Source: Primula veris (lineage: Eukaryota > Streptophyta > Magnoliopsida > Ericales > Primulaceae). Taken from it: a DNA stretch of 64,000 nucleotides. The position numbers were made by a program, and so were the translations under genes. This document shows, in pieces, positions 35,123-46,393 of this stretch (within the stretch, counting starts at the first letter, position 1; the number at the start of each line of letters is the position of its first letter). Below the pieces are notes generated by a model, which ran no database searches, had not been told where the DNA came from, and saw nothing but the letters and a program-made list of their open reading frames with translations. The stretch covers positions 13,923,566-13,987,565 of the forward strand of contig OY821743.1 of assembly GCA_963682055.1 (NCBI GenBank), read 5' to 3'.

Positions 35123-36240
35123 GAAATTAAAACAAAATAACACAAGCACTTTTGAACCCGTTTGGACAATTTATTTACCTGTAAATCTTATAAATACTTT
35201 TTAAAATTCATTTTCTATATGTTTTTCTACTAAAAGAACATGTCTGGTCAAATGATCCGTTAACTAATTTTTAAAGACATGACAATTGCAATCTAACTAT
35301 TCATGTGTAAATTCATAAGTAAAGCTGCAAAGTAAGTCTCAACTACTGAGGCAGAAAAACGTGTGCTAGTTTCTTCCTTTTATCAATGTGTGTTTTTTAA
35401 CTAAGAATTTGTTTTCTCATGAGTAAGGTTAACAAACAATTTCCTTTTATCTGAAAACGGAATGGGGAAAAAATGCACACAACGAGAGAAAGGGGACACT
35501 TACCAATGCATATATGTTATGAGGATATATGTTATAGGTAGACTTTCAAACCAAAAATATGGAATATTTAATTCAAAAAGAAAAAAAGGAAGAGCCATGC
35601 TAACCTTATAAAACCGATATGGGAAAAATCTTTTGCTACATAGCTTCTAATAGAACAAAACTACGGAATAAAATTGATAGTCAGTTATAATTGTACCAAT
35701 GCTGGCATTTGCAACATACCAAAAACTCAACAATTCATGCGTCACGTACCCAATTAAGAAGAGTTTCAAATCCAAACACCACATATAGTTTTCTGGGCAC
35801 CTGATAACCAATAAAGTATCATAAGAAAAGCAAAACATCATTCTGTCACAGAAAGTAGGCTTAGCGATTTGAAAAAAAAAAACACATTGATTTGTGGATC
35901 AGGAAAGTAAAATGAGTAGAGTAATTGAATTTCAGGTACAATAAAGCAAAAAATGGAAAACCTACCCTCAGCATAACAGTTTTCTAATGGAGAACCATTA
36001 AAAGAGAATAGTACACCACGGTCCACAGTCACAAGTTGCAAACTTAAACAAATGAGAATCGAAACCAAAATACGGTCCAAAATCCTAATCTTTAACTCAA
36101 CATTTGTGTGTGTGCATATCTCAACATTTGTGTGTGGTGTGTGTGCATATATATTAACTTATGAAGTATACATTGAAACGAGTCAAAACTTAGAAGACCA
36201 TAAAAACTTTTAAGCCGGTATCATATTTCTTTATAAAGCA
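35123..36240. repeat. Segmental duplication block F continued, copy 1
   Basis: Host DNA resumes after the GGGAA duplication. About 35830-36240 matches 44250-44640 (ACAGAAAGTA, AAAGCAAAAAATGG, ACAGTTTTCTAATGGAGAAC, CTCAACATTTGTGTGTG). 35123-35830 has no clear match in the window and no gene. A TG microsatellite is at 36105-36145. Confidence 0.65.
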
Positions 36241-37200
36241 GCTTTTGGAAAAAAGAAATTAATTATTTGGGTGGAAAAAAATTCAGTTTTTCTTTTTTTG
36301 GACTAAGCCCTTATCGGACATGAACCGATGACTTACGACATGTGATACCGTTACTCTACCACTAAGCTTAAAGGGGGCCTTCAAGTTACTAGAACAGGAA
36401 TAAACCAAAATATTTTGTTTTCTAATTATATTTTCTGACTTCGTCTCGGATCTCCAAAAACATAAACATGTAAACAAATAATTTTTTGGATCCTTCTCTT
36501 CGCAAAACCTTGTAAGTTGGTTTGCAGCTGTAAATGAATTAAAAGTAGATATTACTTCTAATTGAGAACAACCCAATTCCCATTCGTTTAAATTTTGGAC
36601 CAAAATCTGGACCAACATTTGAAGGACCACCTCTGCAACTGAAAAGCAAACAATTATCACAAATCGAGAAGATAAATACAGTATACAAGACTTAAACGAA
36701 GAGTAAATAAGATGGATTAAACAAACAACATAATAAGGTAAATGAGAAAAACCTTAAATCTCCGATTGGAATCAGCTAACAGAACACTTAATGGAAGATA
36801 ACTCCCCAAATATTAAAGAATTTAGAAGGGTTCTTAAATAGATTCTCGTAAAAAAAAAATTCTAGATAAAAGTACAATCATGATACTGCTGAGAATGTAT
36901 GAAAACAAAATTTCCTTTTCAGAATAAATAGGTCGTTAAACTCCTTAACTGTTATCCATTTTGCCATTTCCCTAAGGCGAAATAACAAACTAGTCCACAA
37001 GCGATAAAAAAGTTGGTAGAATATATAATTAATCAAGTATGGGCAGTTCCGGGTTTTAAAAGACTGGAATAAAGTGAACAGAACACCATAAAGAAGCACA
37101 GCCCACTTTGCTATAGTAAACAGTTTAAGATTTCTATTTGCTCAAATGTAAGAGTTCACCTGTGTGTTCTTCTCCCCATGGCCCTAGAGGCTTATTAGGT
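36241..37200. repeat. Segmental duplication block B, copy 1
   Basis: Matches 44640-45660, 47210-47694 plus 53941-54110, and 56530-57535. It contains the trnT-like pseudogene and, on the minus strand, possible exon-like pieces after an AG acceptor near 36650. Frames are not preserved between copies (stops appear in sister copies), so I regard the ORFs at 36283 and 36878 as non-coding or decayed. Confidence 0.75.
36305..36378 (-). pseudogene. trnT-GGU-like tRNA pseudogene, copy a (full length)
   Basis: The minus strand reads GCCCCCTTTAAGCTTAGTGG, then TAGAGTAACG, then GTAAGTCATCGGTTCATGTC and CGATAAGGGCT. This follows plant plastid trnT-GGU, including D-arm and T-arm sequences (TCATCGGTTC...CCGATAA). 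The anticodon region is present but altered, so GGU is not readable. Mispaired acceptor bases and duplication with the host segment mark it as a pseudogene of likely plastid origin. A tRNA-derived SINE head is the alternative. Confidence 0.6.
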
Positions 37201-37840
37201 AAGAGTAACAAATACGGAAAGAAGAAAAACAATACGTTCACTAAGGTAAAAGAAAGAGTCAAATTCATACTTCCTTATTAGTTTTTAAGAGATGGAAAAT
37301 AGGAAAAAAATGACATCTTATTTAATGATTTGTTGTGTTCGATAGCATGTGAATAAGAAGGTTTCTGTTTCCGAATCCGAATACTAAAAAAAATCAATAC
37401 ACAGTGCTTTTGATTCTGTCAAAAACATGAGGAACAAATGGAATGACATACCTGTTAATTGAGTCATTAGTAGGTTGGATCTCTATAAAATAAAGATAAT
37501 TAGGTTTAGGGGAAAAGTGGGCATACTATCTTTGTAGCAATGCATGGAAAAATATATTACAACTACAAACATTCGAATTAATAAATACAAGGAGACAAGT
37601 TTTTTCCATTATTGAATAATTGCTGACAATGCAAACAGACACTTAAAATTCATTTTTCATGTACAGAACGGAAAATCACATATGTATGAAAATTTTCAAC
37701 ATCAGAGACTTGGGTATGCCGTTCGCCTTTGTTCTCAACTTAGTATTTTCCTTTATCCTACAGTATAAGACTTGATGCAGATATATAAAAAAAAGTAAAA
37801 AAAGCATCTTCATATGGAACAGAAAATCTACTTGTCACTT
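37201..37840. repeat. Duplicated host DNA between blocks B and C, copy 1
   Basis: Matches 45660-46390 (for example TGTTCGATAGCATGTGAATA, ACCTGTTAATTGAGTCATTA, TTATTGAATAATTGCTGAC). Here the GGAATGACATACCTG unit is single; in the sister copy it is tandemly duplicated. No gene. Confidence 0.65.
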
Positions 37841-38090
37841 ATATATATATATACTAGCAGACCTGTCCACCCGATGGGTGTGAATCCAAAAAAATATATG
37901 TAACCCGTTATGGTAGAATCTTTGATGAAGTTAATAATTAGATGTTAGTTTTTTTTCTTTTAATTCTCCTGTAAAAGGTGTCTATTACTATTTTGTAATT
38001 TTGTAAATTAATAGGACTATTTTATAAATAATTGTTTCAAGGCTTCATAAGCCCTCTTCACATAAAGTAATAGTACAGATATATAAAAGA
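37841..38090. mobile_element. Insertion present only in this copy
   Basis: Starts near a (TA)n run with ACTAGCAGACCTGTCCACCC and ends near AGTAATAGTACAGATATATA. The sister DNA at 46390/46831 lacks this sequence. ACTAG...CCC GATGGGTG after a TA run resembles short plant elements of unclear class. Termini are not secure. Confidence 0.35.
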
Positions 38091-38129
38091 ATATATATCC
38101 AATGGCGAGAAAGAAATATCCTAATAATG

Positions 38130-38290
38130 AGAACTTACTCTGAGTATTAATCTGCAATGATGGCCCTCACAAGCATTTGAATCTGAAAGTGGCATTTCCT
38201 TCAATATTGTATCTTTTCTCCCCACAATCTTTCGCTTCGTCGCTGGAGCCTCTGATTAACAATCGATATTGTAGCGGAATTCAATATTCC
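38130..38290 (-). pseudogene. Block C exon-like segment, copy 1
   Basis: On the minus strand, after ATCAG at about 38256, the segment reads EAPATKRKIVGRKDTILKEM and then PLSDSNACEGHHC, and meets a donor CAGA/GTAAGT near 38140. Sister copies at 46905-47085 and 57545-57725 keep the frame start EAPATKRKI and the GTAAGT donor but acquire stops (TAG in the fourth copy). It is likely the second exon of the duplicated minus-strand transcript. The protein is not recognised. Confidence 0.4.
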
Positions 38291-38329
38291 CCCCGCACCC
38301 ATGAATGCCATTAAAATCAAACCAAACCA

Positions 38330-39030
38330 AAATCAGTAATCTAAAAAATAGTAACAATTTTGAAGTAAGGCAATCGAAAGGCCTATGGGCTCATCCAAAC
38401 TTAACAATGTCACAGAAAGTGGATTATGCAGTTTGTACAAACTCCAAAATGAAGAGAGAACAGCAATGACACAATTCATGTTCATAAACATAAAGGAAAA
38501 AAGAACATAACACACGGACATGTATTATTAATTAATATCTAAACGAAATTTCATAACCAATTTAACCAAACAGATGACAATAGATATTAAAAGATTGTGA
38601 GGACAGATAGTTAATCATATTAGCAATGATCATTTGATATAAAAGCATCACAAACCCAACGCATGACATGATGAATCACCAATTTCAATTAAGGGAAAGA
38701 AAAACAATCACTCTCATAGCTGAGAAAAGATTTCAACTAAAATTCCGAGGATGCGAAAGTAATCGCAGAAAAATGAAGATTTACTAAAATTCAGCAATTA
38801 TTGCTAATATATGTTTTTCTACAAGATTTAAAGGTTTTACAGAAAGAACGAATTCCCGCGATCCAATTAAGCAACAGAGACGTAATCAGCAATTAAAAGA
38901 AGTCAATCTACATAATATAACTAGCAGTACAACTATTTCATCGATCCAATTAAGCAACAGAGAGAAACAACAATCCCATAAAATCAACAACAAAAAGAGT
39001 AGACGAGAGAAGAAGAATATCGAAGATTTA
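38330..39030 (-). repeat. Repeat-filled intron-like block D, copy 2 (shortened)
   Basis: Corresponds to 15580-18600 and 57870-60130 but is under 700 bp: the central array is deleted. It keeps GATGAATCACCAATTTCAAT, GGAAAGAAAAACAATC and one to two units of the ATCCAATTAAGCAACAGAG repeat. No exon is seen. Confidence 0.6.
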
Positions 39031-39036
39031 TCATAC

Positions 39037-39190
39037 CTGACAAACAAATAATAAAAAATGAGAGAAGCCAGGAAAAAAGTAGCTCTCTGATTAGGGATTC
39101 TGTAGAGAGAGAGGAGAAAGACCCAGTGTTTGTTTCAACTCTGGAACGGAATCGCTGTATATACATAGAATACTACTCCTAATAGAGAAG
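39037..39190 (-). promoter_or_regulatory. Minus-strand promoter and leader, copy 2
   Basis: The minus strand has TATATACAGCGATTCCG (about 39165), a leader with AGTTGAAACAAACACTGGG and a CT-rich CTTTCTCCTCTCTCTCTAC stretch, then TTGTCAG/GTATGATAAA, a good splice donor, at 39037. Matches copies at 18.7, 54.15 and 60.26 kb. No protein start is shared among copies. Confidence 0.5.
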
Positions 39191-39949
39191 CAGTGACGTT
39201 ATAAGCAAACAGAGTTTTTCAAGGCGTGATCTCTGAGCTAATTAATAACACCAACTTATAGTATTTTAATTCCCAAAATTATAAGACTTGATTTGTAAAG
39301 AAAGAAAAATTTACAGTGCAGGACATGATGAATTAGTTGTTACAGAGTCAAACAAAAACACGACTGATACTAGGTCCTCGGTGAGTATGATATACATGTT
39401 TACAAATTTCGAAAACAAAAAAAGATACATACACATGATTTTCTTTTGGTACTTTAGTTTTATCTGTCACAAAGGTAAATTCAAGAGGTACATTAAGATC
39501 TTAGAACAAGGGACCAATACCAAATCAATTACACCACAACCAATCATTGCGCAAACAGAAACATGTCTTCACAAACTAAAAGGTCGATTATTGCAAGATA
39601 ACTAAAAAAAAAGCAAAATTACATATCATATGTACAAAGGAAAAGTCTTAAAAACCAGACATTGTAAACACATTTACAATAGTTTCTATTAATCTCAAAC
39701 CAATTAAAATTCAGACAAACAAATAAATAACAGGATTTTTTTATTCACCCACAATCAATCATATAAGGGGTTAAGAAACCATATTTCATCATAAAAAAAT
39801 TCAAATCGACACAACATTAAGAAAATATATCATAGCGTCGAACCAATTATATGCATTAAAAGTCTTAGAGTTGAAAACGTATATGAATGGGGAAAGGAAA
39901 AGGATCAGACTCACTAAAAAGGCTTTTACTTATAGTGAACAATGAAGCT
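39191..39949. repeat. Upstream dispersed repeat (four copies), copy 1
   Basis: 39380-39945 matches 60460-60960, 61925-62340 and 62985-63560. Shared phrases are ACATGTCTTCACAAACTAAA, AGGTCGATTA, CAAATAAATAACAGGA, TTTATTCACCCACAATCAAT and CATTAAAAGTC. The plus ORF at 39288 is not conserved. No gene is recognised. Confidence 0.7.
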
Positions 39950-40219
39950 TGGTCTCATCAATATCTACAGCCAACCTTGAGGGGGAGTGTAGCGAAATCA
40001 TATCAAATCCTACTATGATTCTTGTCAATCATACTTAATTAACATTATATTAGCTGTTAGAATATTTCTTTGTATAAGTAATTGATTGTAAATATCCCTT
40101 GATTTAAGGATTATTAATTCCTTCCTTTTTCTCTTGTAACCTTGCAGTATATAAATGTATGTACCCTCTGGAAATATAATATAACAGAAAATCTTTTCAA
40201 CTCTCTTGTTTTTATATCA
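39950..40219 (+). mobile_element. Truncated Ty1/copia element: 3' end and LTR
   Basis: ACCTTGAGGGGGAG at about 39975 is a typical copia polypurine tract. It is followed by an LTR-like stretch from TGTAGCGAAATC (39988), through TATA-containing sequence (CAGTATATAAATGTATG near 40147), to a TATATCA end (about 40219), where host DNA resumes (ACGACAGTCTAATATACTG matches the sister copy at 54772). Only the tail of the internal region remains. It is absent from the corresponding place near 54760. Confidence 0.65.
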
Positions 40220-40714
40220 ACGACAGTCTAATATACTGATAACAATAGGATAAAAGTCAAACATACAGTCTAGTAGACAATTTAATATATTACTCATGTC
40301 TAATGACCAATCCAATCGACAATGCTATAAGCAATTTAAATATAATCTATCAAATAAATTAATCAAACACTCTTTAGATGGCATAAAATACAATCTAACA
40401 AACAAATTAATAATCTAATAAACAAATAGCCAAAAAGGAAAGTCATAGAATGTAACTTATTTCAAAAAAATAGTATGTAACTTAATCTAGATTCGGACTG
40501 AAACTGGATTAATTATAAATTGACTGGTTAATTCTGTAAATTTTCTAAACAGTATAGGTTTCAAACTGTTTGATTTCCCTAATTTAAGGTCATATTCGAG
40601 TCAATTTATAAGTTGTGGACCAATTTACAATTAATCTTGTTTCATCGAATTTACAAATCTGGTCCCTGGCGAAAATAATCTCCACATACATTTGGATTAG
40701 CTCCACCACCGGAT
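40220..40714. repeat. Duplicated upstream DNA, copy 2
   Basis: Matches 54765-55312 and 19725-20121 (for example GTCTAGTAGACAATTTAATA, CCCTAATTTAAGGTCA, TATAAGTTGTGGACCAA). No gene before the short ORF at 40715. Confidence 0.65.
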
Positions 40715-40801
40715 ATGGCAGCTATGCCTGTGGACGACGACGTCGTCACCACCACACCATCAAGGTCGTCGCAAAGTTCTAGAGAAAGAGTTATAGGCTG
40801 A
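40715..40801 (+). CDS. Short conserved ORF (MAAMPVDDDVV...), copy 2
   Basis: 28 codons from ATG to TGA, beginning MAAMPVDDDVVTTTPSRSSQ. It is nearly identical to the ORF at 55313-55399 and related to 20122. It is preceded by CCACCACCGGAT. It could be a first coding exon, but no donor or continuation is clear and the product is unknown. Confidence 0.25.
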   Translation: MAAMPVDDDVVTTTPSRSSQSSRERVIG

Positions 40802-40919
40802 AGGTGACCTCTGTGACGATGGTGCTAACCGAGGAGAGAGAGAGAACAAGGATAGTCAAGTAAAATTAAGTTTTTAAAAAAAACGTATATATTAAGTTAA
40901 AAGAACAGTGGTATTAAAG

Positions 40920-41520
40920 GGGAAGGAGTATTATACAGTCGGATCCGCATACCTTTTATACGCCAACCATGGCATCAATGGACAAAAATTTGTAAGAGTG
41001 GAAGCACCTGCCTGTTGGAAATGCACTGTTTAGCCAAGGAAACACACCCTTCCTTGAAAATGTATTAAAATTCCAACGGGCCTTATCATCCACGACTGCT
41101 TGCCCAATTTATGGGAACGATTTAGAGTCCACATTAAATGTAGTTTGGGAGTGTAATGCGGCTAAGAATGTTCGGAGACAATTCATTAGGGCACAACACC
41201 AACGAGAATTCTTTTCTTTGCAACTTTAAACATAGATGACTGGGGAGTATCAAAGAGAAACTGGTTTCTACTTGAAAATCATAGTAAAATATTTGTGTGA
41301 AGTATTGCTATATTTTGGTTTTGGAGAAATAAGGCTGACCAGAATTTCAATATCCATTGAATTCAATGGGATAGATCATTGATTTGGTCCGTAACTTTTT
41401 GACAGGGTGGCATCACGCCGGAATACAGAGTCATGTTACATAGCGTCCTTCAAAACTTGGTATTACGATCATAGTTAATGCAGACACGATATATCTTTGC
41501 ACCGAGATGTGAACCTGTAC
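40920..41520 (+). pseudogene. LINE-type zinc-binding RT / RNase H relic, copy 2
   Basis: The frame around 41060-41230 reads LKFQRALSSTTACPIYGNDL and ESTLNVVWECNAAKNVRRQF, the zinc-binding domain found C-terminal to plant LINE reverse transcriptases (here CPIC has become CPIY). TAA follows at SLQL, then frame-shifted remains of the Trp-rich linker and the RNase H start. Compared with copy 1 it retains the zinc region but has lost the long ORF. Confidence 0.6.
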
Positions 41521-41606
41521 ATAAATAAATTCATTATCTTAGGAAGGGTATCTTTGCACCGCGATGTGAACCTGTACATAAATAAATTCATTATCTTAGG
41601 AAGGGT
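41493..41606. repeat. 57-bp tandem duplication
   Basis: ATCTTTGCACCG(A/C)GATGTGAA and the following ACCTGTACATAAATAAATTC occur twice with a 57-base offset. Copy 3 (56168-56230) and copy 1 have a single unit. Confidence 0.8.
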
Positions 41607-41753
41607 AATAGTAATACTACACCAAAAGTAAAAGAAAAAAATGTCTCTTACATGAGGTTTATTTGCTTGCAGATTTTAAGCAAATAAATTCATTTTAAGG
41701 AAAAAACTGTCTATCCAGCTACTGAGCACAAAAGCTACAACGAAATAACGCTA

Positions 41754-42007
41754 CAACTAATAACACCTGCATCATTTCCATTTTCTTAGTTTGGTCAAAG
41801 GCTGAATGATTTCTAATCTGAGTAGAGAAATACCAATTTAGACAATCGAAGGTCTTCAGTAAAAATCTGTACAATCTGTACAACTAATAACACCTGCATC
41901 ATTTCCATTTTCTTAGTTTGGTCAAAGGCTGAATGATTTCTAATCTGAGTAGAGAAATACCAATTTAGACAATCGAAGGTCTTCAGTAAAAATCTGTACA
42001 ATCTAAG
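41754..42007. repeat. 127-bp tandem duplication
   Basis: CAACTAATAACACCTGCATC through AAAATCTGTACAATCT occurs at 41754 and again at 41881 with essentially identical sequence. Copy 1 (about 21210-21340) has one unit. A recent event. Confidence 0.85.
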
Positions 42008-42727
42008 TATCAGAAGTTGGATGTGAGTGAGAAAGCATTGTGAAGGCACCTAAACCCCAAAGACTACTAATATGTCCTTCTCAAAGACAAGGGTAAAATA
42101 GGAATTAAAACTTCTCCCCTGAACCAAGCATGTCAAATGGCACCTAACAAAGAACTTCTTTGCATCCTTTGAGAATTTCACTATTAATTAGTGCAACAAA
42201 ATGATAAACTGTGAAGTCTGTGATGAGAAGCATGTGGGCAAATTAACGCAAGAATTTAACAAAGTCATGCTGCATTTAACGCAAGAATTTAACAAGCATG
42301 GACGTAAACATGAGAAGCAAAAAACACATGATAATATGTAAATCAATATCAAAGAGCATCCCAACCATTGAGCAAGAAATAGCAAATATCGTTGAATGTC
42401 ATGAGTACGATTTTACTTTTGTACTTTACATGAGAACTATTTTACAATGGCATATTGACTTGAAGCTTATCAATAAAAGGACACCCAAAAAGACTGTTAT
42501 ATAGAGATTAGGAGTGGCAACAGCCGGTCTTTTAGTGATTGATGTTTAAATTTGGGAGGTGTCTTTGATATATATTCAAATAACAGGTTTTTATAATAAT
42601 TTTTTTAAAACAATCTTTGGACTTATACATTAACATTGGCTACTAAATTAATAGAGATATCTTCTACATATAAGATAAGAGTTGAAACCAGAATGCAAAC
42701 AGGATAATTCAACACATACATGGTTAA
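42008..42727. repeat. Segmental duplication block F, copy 2, first part
   Basis: 42250-42725 matches 25340-25770. ACGCAAGAATTTAACAA occurs twice at 42246-42292. 42110-42230 resembles 21440-21560 and 23085-23200. No gene. Confidence 0.65.
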
Positions 42728-43446
42728 TATTGGGAAAGGGGGCCTCTGACTGTGTTTTTTTCACAGTCAGGGAAACTGTGTTTTTTTCATCCCTTGAATT
42801 CTCTTGTAATCCTACGGTGAGTTACAAATGGCACAATACAGACCTTCAAGGCTTCAAAGAATGTAAACATATCATTTCTTCAAAATAAAACTTGTAAAAT
42901 TATCCTCTCTCATCCTACCTGGTCTTTCGAAAATTTACATTGGTTATAGTTGATATATACCACCAATGAACAAAATTGAAATTTCGTTTTGTCTCTCTCT
43001 TTTCTATCTACAATTTTCTTAGTTTTACTTTTTAGATGAAAACCCAAATACTACATAGTAAACATTAAAGATTTCACAGACAAATTTCTTCCGTAAAATT
43101 GTAGAAAAATTCTTATTTAAGAAATTCTTGATTTAGTACTCAGTTTTGGAAAATTTAAATAAATTTTTGACGAATCAGTCAAAACAATAAACTTAAGTTT
43201 CTACCTCTAATTGAGATTTCTTTAATTATTTTGTGCAAATAAAAAAAAATGAAGCCTGAATTCTGAAATGGGTTTGGCCATAACCCAGAAGGAATAATTT
43301 GGACAAGATTGGAAACATCTTACATTGGTTTTTTCCTTATGTTTAATTTATTTAAAATGATACCCCACCGAGGGATTAAACGGTCCAAAAAGAATCACAG
43401 TTTTCTGACCGGTTAAAAAAGCCAGTAAGAGACCCCGCTTTCAATG
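42728..43446. mobile_element. 719-bp DNA transposon-like insertion with long TIRs
   Basis: The left end ATTGGGAAAGGGGGCCTCTG and the reverse complement of the right end (CATTGAAAGCGGGGTCTCTT) align, and similarity continues about 60 bases inward through ACTG...TTTTTT...GTCAG.GAAACTGTG. TAA lies on both sides (42725-42727 and 43447-43449). The sister sequence at 25765-25785 (ATTAAGGGGGTCAATT) is the empty site. No coding. Class is uncertain: a TAA duplication fits PIF/Harbinger, long TIRs fit Mutator. Confidence 0.75.
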
Positions 43447-44639
43447 TAAGGGGATCAATTAGCACAAAACAGCCACTTGGTCTAGTCTAATTTCACAGTA
43501 ATATCACAAACTAAACAGGATTAATTCAATGAAGTCAAATTGAACAAGAAAGCACTTTATATGGGGAAAAACACTACGTAACCAAAATACTTCATACTTT
43601 TATGGTACTTGCGACTAGGGCTTTTACTTTATTGAGAAAGTATGGCCTCCAAAAAAAGCCTTTTGTTTTATAAGCATGATGAGTCCATTTTACATTTTCA
43701 GTTTCATCAAGAAAAAATAGCAATAAAGATAATATAAAAAAAAAAGAGTTTGTAGAGGAAGATGTACTGTATACCAGATACTAACAATCAGTGAGAATAA
43801 ACTACCATGAGAAGTAGGAAGGCATATGAAGCAACTTGTTAGAGACCAACCACAAATAAGTCCAATTCAAAGAAGAAACAACAATATAAGCTAGTTGGTA
43901 TAAGCGTGTAAGAATTATACTGAGACAAAGGAAAACCAAAAGCCTACAACAAACTGATCTCAGGAACCAGAACCAAATGAAATGAACTGGAAAGCATAAC
44001 CTGTGAAGAAAGATAGATCGACATAATTGATTAAAAACAATGAATTCATAAAGAAAATTTTCATCATAAACCAATCAACAAAATTATGCTGTAAGCAATT
44101 AATGAGAAGTCTAAAGACGTTTCAACGTTTCTACTCTATAACTTAAAATTAGAAGGGACAACCGGCCAACTACATCTCTTAACAAATCTTTTATTATTCT
44201 CCTAGAATAATGAACAATTTAAAAGTATGTCAGACCCCATGTTGGAACAGAAAGTATGCATAGCAATTTGACGAAATCCCACCTCATTGATTGGTGGAGG
44301 AAAGTTAAATGAGTAGAAAAATTGGACCTTACGCACAGTAAAGCAAAAAATGGGAAACCTACCCCCCAGAATAACAGTTTTCTAATGGAGAACCAATAAA
44401 AAGAGTACCACAATGACAAGTTGCAAACTTAAACTTAACAAATGAAAATCAAAACCAAAATACGGTCCAAAATCCTTATCCTTATCTCAACATTTGTGTG
44501 TGTGTGTCTGTCTATGTGGGTGGGTGGGAGAGAATTGTATGTATATGAACTTATGAAACATTGAAACTAGTCAAAACTTAGAAGACCATAACAACTTTTT
44601 AAACCGGTTTCATATTTCTTTATAAAGCAGCTTCTGAAA
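43447..44639. repeat. Segmental duplication block F, copy 2, second part
   Basis: 43447-44095 matches 25775-26400 and 44250-44640 matches 35830-36240. A 90-codon minus ORF (43802-44074) has a counterpart at 26182-26415 with similar residues (IVFNQLC, SIFLHRLCF, VHFIWF), but both are very hydrophobic and AT-driven, and neither has a family I know. TG microsatellite at 44495-44510. Confidence 0.6.
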
Positions 44640-45660
44640 AAGAGAGCAAAAAATTAATCATACGTTTCCAAATTAAGAAAACTCATGTTTTCGTTCTATA
44701 AAAGTAATCTTTAAAACAAAAGCTGAAGAAAGGCACTATTGGGGTAGAAAAAAACTTTTTTTTTTCTGGACTAAATCCCCTTATTGAACTTGAACCGATG
44801 ACTTACGTTTACTCTACCGCTGAGCTAAAAGGGCCTTCAAGTTATTAAAACAGGAATAAACCAAAATAGTTTGTTTTCTAGTTTTCGTCTTGGATGTCCA
44901 AAAAGATAAACATGTAAACAAATAAGTTTTTTGTTCCTTCTCTTCGCAAAACCCTGTAAGTTGGTAGAAGCTGTAAATGAATTAAAAGTAGATATTATAC
45001 CAAAATAAGTTCAAATTCTTGGTTGGAAGATAGAGAAGAATCCAATTCCCATTCGTTTGAAATTTTGGACTAAAATCTGGACCGACATTTCAAGGACAGC
45101 CTCTGCAACTGAAAAGCAAACAACTATCACAAATCGAGAAGATAAATACAATACAGACTCAAAAGAAGAGAAAATAAGATGGATTAAACAAAACAACATA
45201 ATGAGGTAAACCAGAAAAACCTTAAATCTCCAATTGGAATCAGCTAACAGAACAATTAATGGTAGATTACTCCCCAAAGGTTAAATTTTTTAGAAGGGTT
45301 TCTAAAGAGATTTTCGTGAAAGAAGCTTCCAGATAAAAATTAAACTCATAGTAATGCTGAGAATGTATGAAACTAAATTTTGTTTTCAGAATAAATGAAA
45401 GGTCACTAAACTCATTAACTGCTGTCCATTTTGCGATTTCCCTAAGGCGAAATAACAAACTAGTTCACAAGCGACAAAAGAGTTGGTAGAATATTTAATT
45501 ATTCAAGTATGGGCAATTCCGGATTTTAAAAGACTGGAATAAAGTGAACTACCATATAGAAGCATAGCCACTTTATTATAGTAAACAGTTAAGGATTTCC
45601 ATTTGCTCAAATACAAGAATTCACACGTGTTCTCTCCATGGCCCTAGAGGCTTATTAGGT
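44640..45660. repeat. Segmental duplication block B, copy 2
   Basis: Matches 36241-37200 and 56530-57535. It contains trnT-like copy b and the sequence CTCTGCAACTGAAAAGCAAA, CAACTATCACAAATCGAGAA (45100-45140), the uninterrupted form of the Reina/Galadriel-like target at 47694/53941. No intact gene. Confidence 0.75.
44775..44834 (-). pseudogene. trnT-GGU-like tRNA pseudogene, copy b (anticodon arm lost)
   Basis: The minus strand reads GGCCCTTTTAGCTCAGCGG, TAGAGTAAACGTAAGTCATC, GGTTCAAGTTC. D-arm and T-arm sequences remain (internal promoter box A and box B would be intact or nearly so), but the anticodon arm is deleted. Decayed acceptor: ATCCCC in place of AGCCC on the plus strand. Confidence 0.6.
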
Positions 45661-46393
45661 AACAGTAACAAATAGGTAAAGAAGAAAAAAACATATGAAC
45701 TAAGATAGAAAATAGAGTCAAGTTTATACTTCCTTACTACTTTCTAAGAGACGAAAATAGAAAAAAAAACATCTTATTTAATGCTTTATTGTGTTCGATA
45801 GCATGTGAATAAGAAGGTTTCTGTTTTCAAATCAGAATACTAAAAAGAAAATTATACAAATAATTCTTTTGGTTCGGTCAAAAACATAATGAGGAAAAAA
45901 GGGAACGGCATACCTGTTATTTGTGTCATTAGTCGGTTGGAACTCTATAAAACAAAAAGAATCTACTTTATTAGGTTGAGGGGAAAAGGGAATGGCATAC
46001 CTGTTAATTGTGTCATTAGTCGGTTGGATCTCTATAAAACAAAGAGAAAGTACTTTATTAGGCTGAGGGGAAAAGGAGGCATACTATCTTTGTAGCAATC
46101 CATGGAAAAATATACTTCAGCTACAAACATTCAAATAGAATAAATACAAGGAGACCAGTTTTCCGTTATTGAATAATTGCTGACCTTGCAAACAAAAACA
46201 CTTTAATTCCTTCTTCATGTACATTAAGAAAAATCACATATAACTGAAAATTTTCAACATCAAAGACTTGGGTATGACGTTTGCCTTGTTCTCAAATTAT
46301 TATTTTCCTTTATCTTACAATATAAGGCTTGATGTAAATATAATAAAAAGTACAAGTATTTCCATCTGGAACAAGAAATCTACTAGTCACTCT
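45661..46393. repeat. Duplicated host DNA between blocks B and C, copy 2, with local tandem duplication
   Basis: Matches 37201-37840. At 45890-46075 a unit of about 85 bases (GGCATACCTGTTA(T/A)TTGTGTC, AGTCGGTTGGA, CTTTATTAGG(T/C)TGAGGGG) is repeated twice; the sister copy has one. The 68-codon plus ORF here is a by-product of the repeat. Confidence 0.65.

Noticed and set aside
36305..36378. A functional tRNA gene
   Set aside because: Acceptor pairing is damaged and the anticodon arm does not give a sensible GGU; sister copies have lost the arm.
39988..40219. Full copia element
   Set aside because: Only a polypurine tract and one LTR-like stretch are present; host duplicate sequence begins immediately on the left near 39945.
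43802..44074. Hydrophobic minus ORF conserved at 26182-26415 as a possible membrane protein
   Set aside because: Similarity is what the segmental duplication would give at the DNA level; no conserved start, and the residues follow from T-rich DNA.
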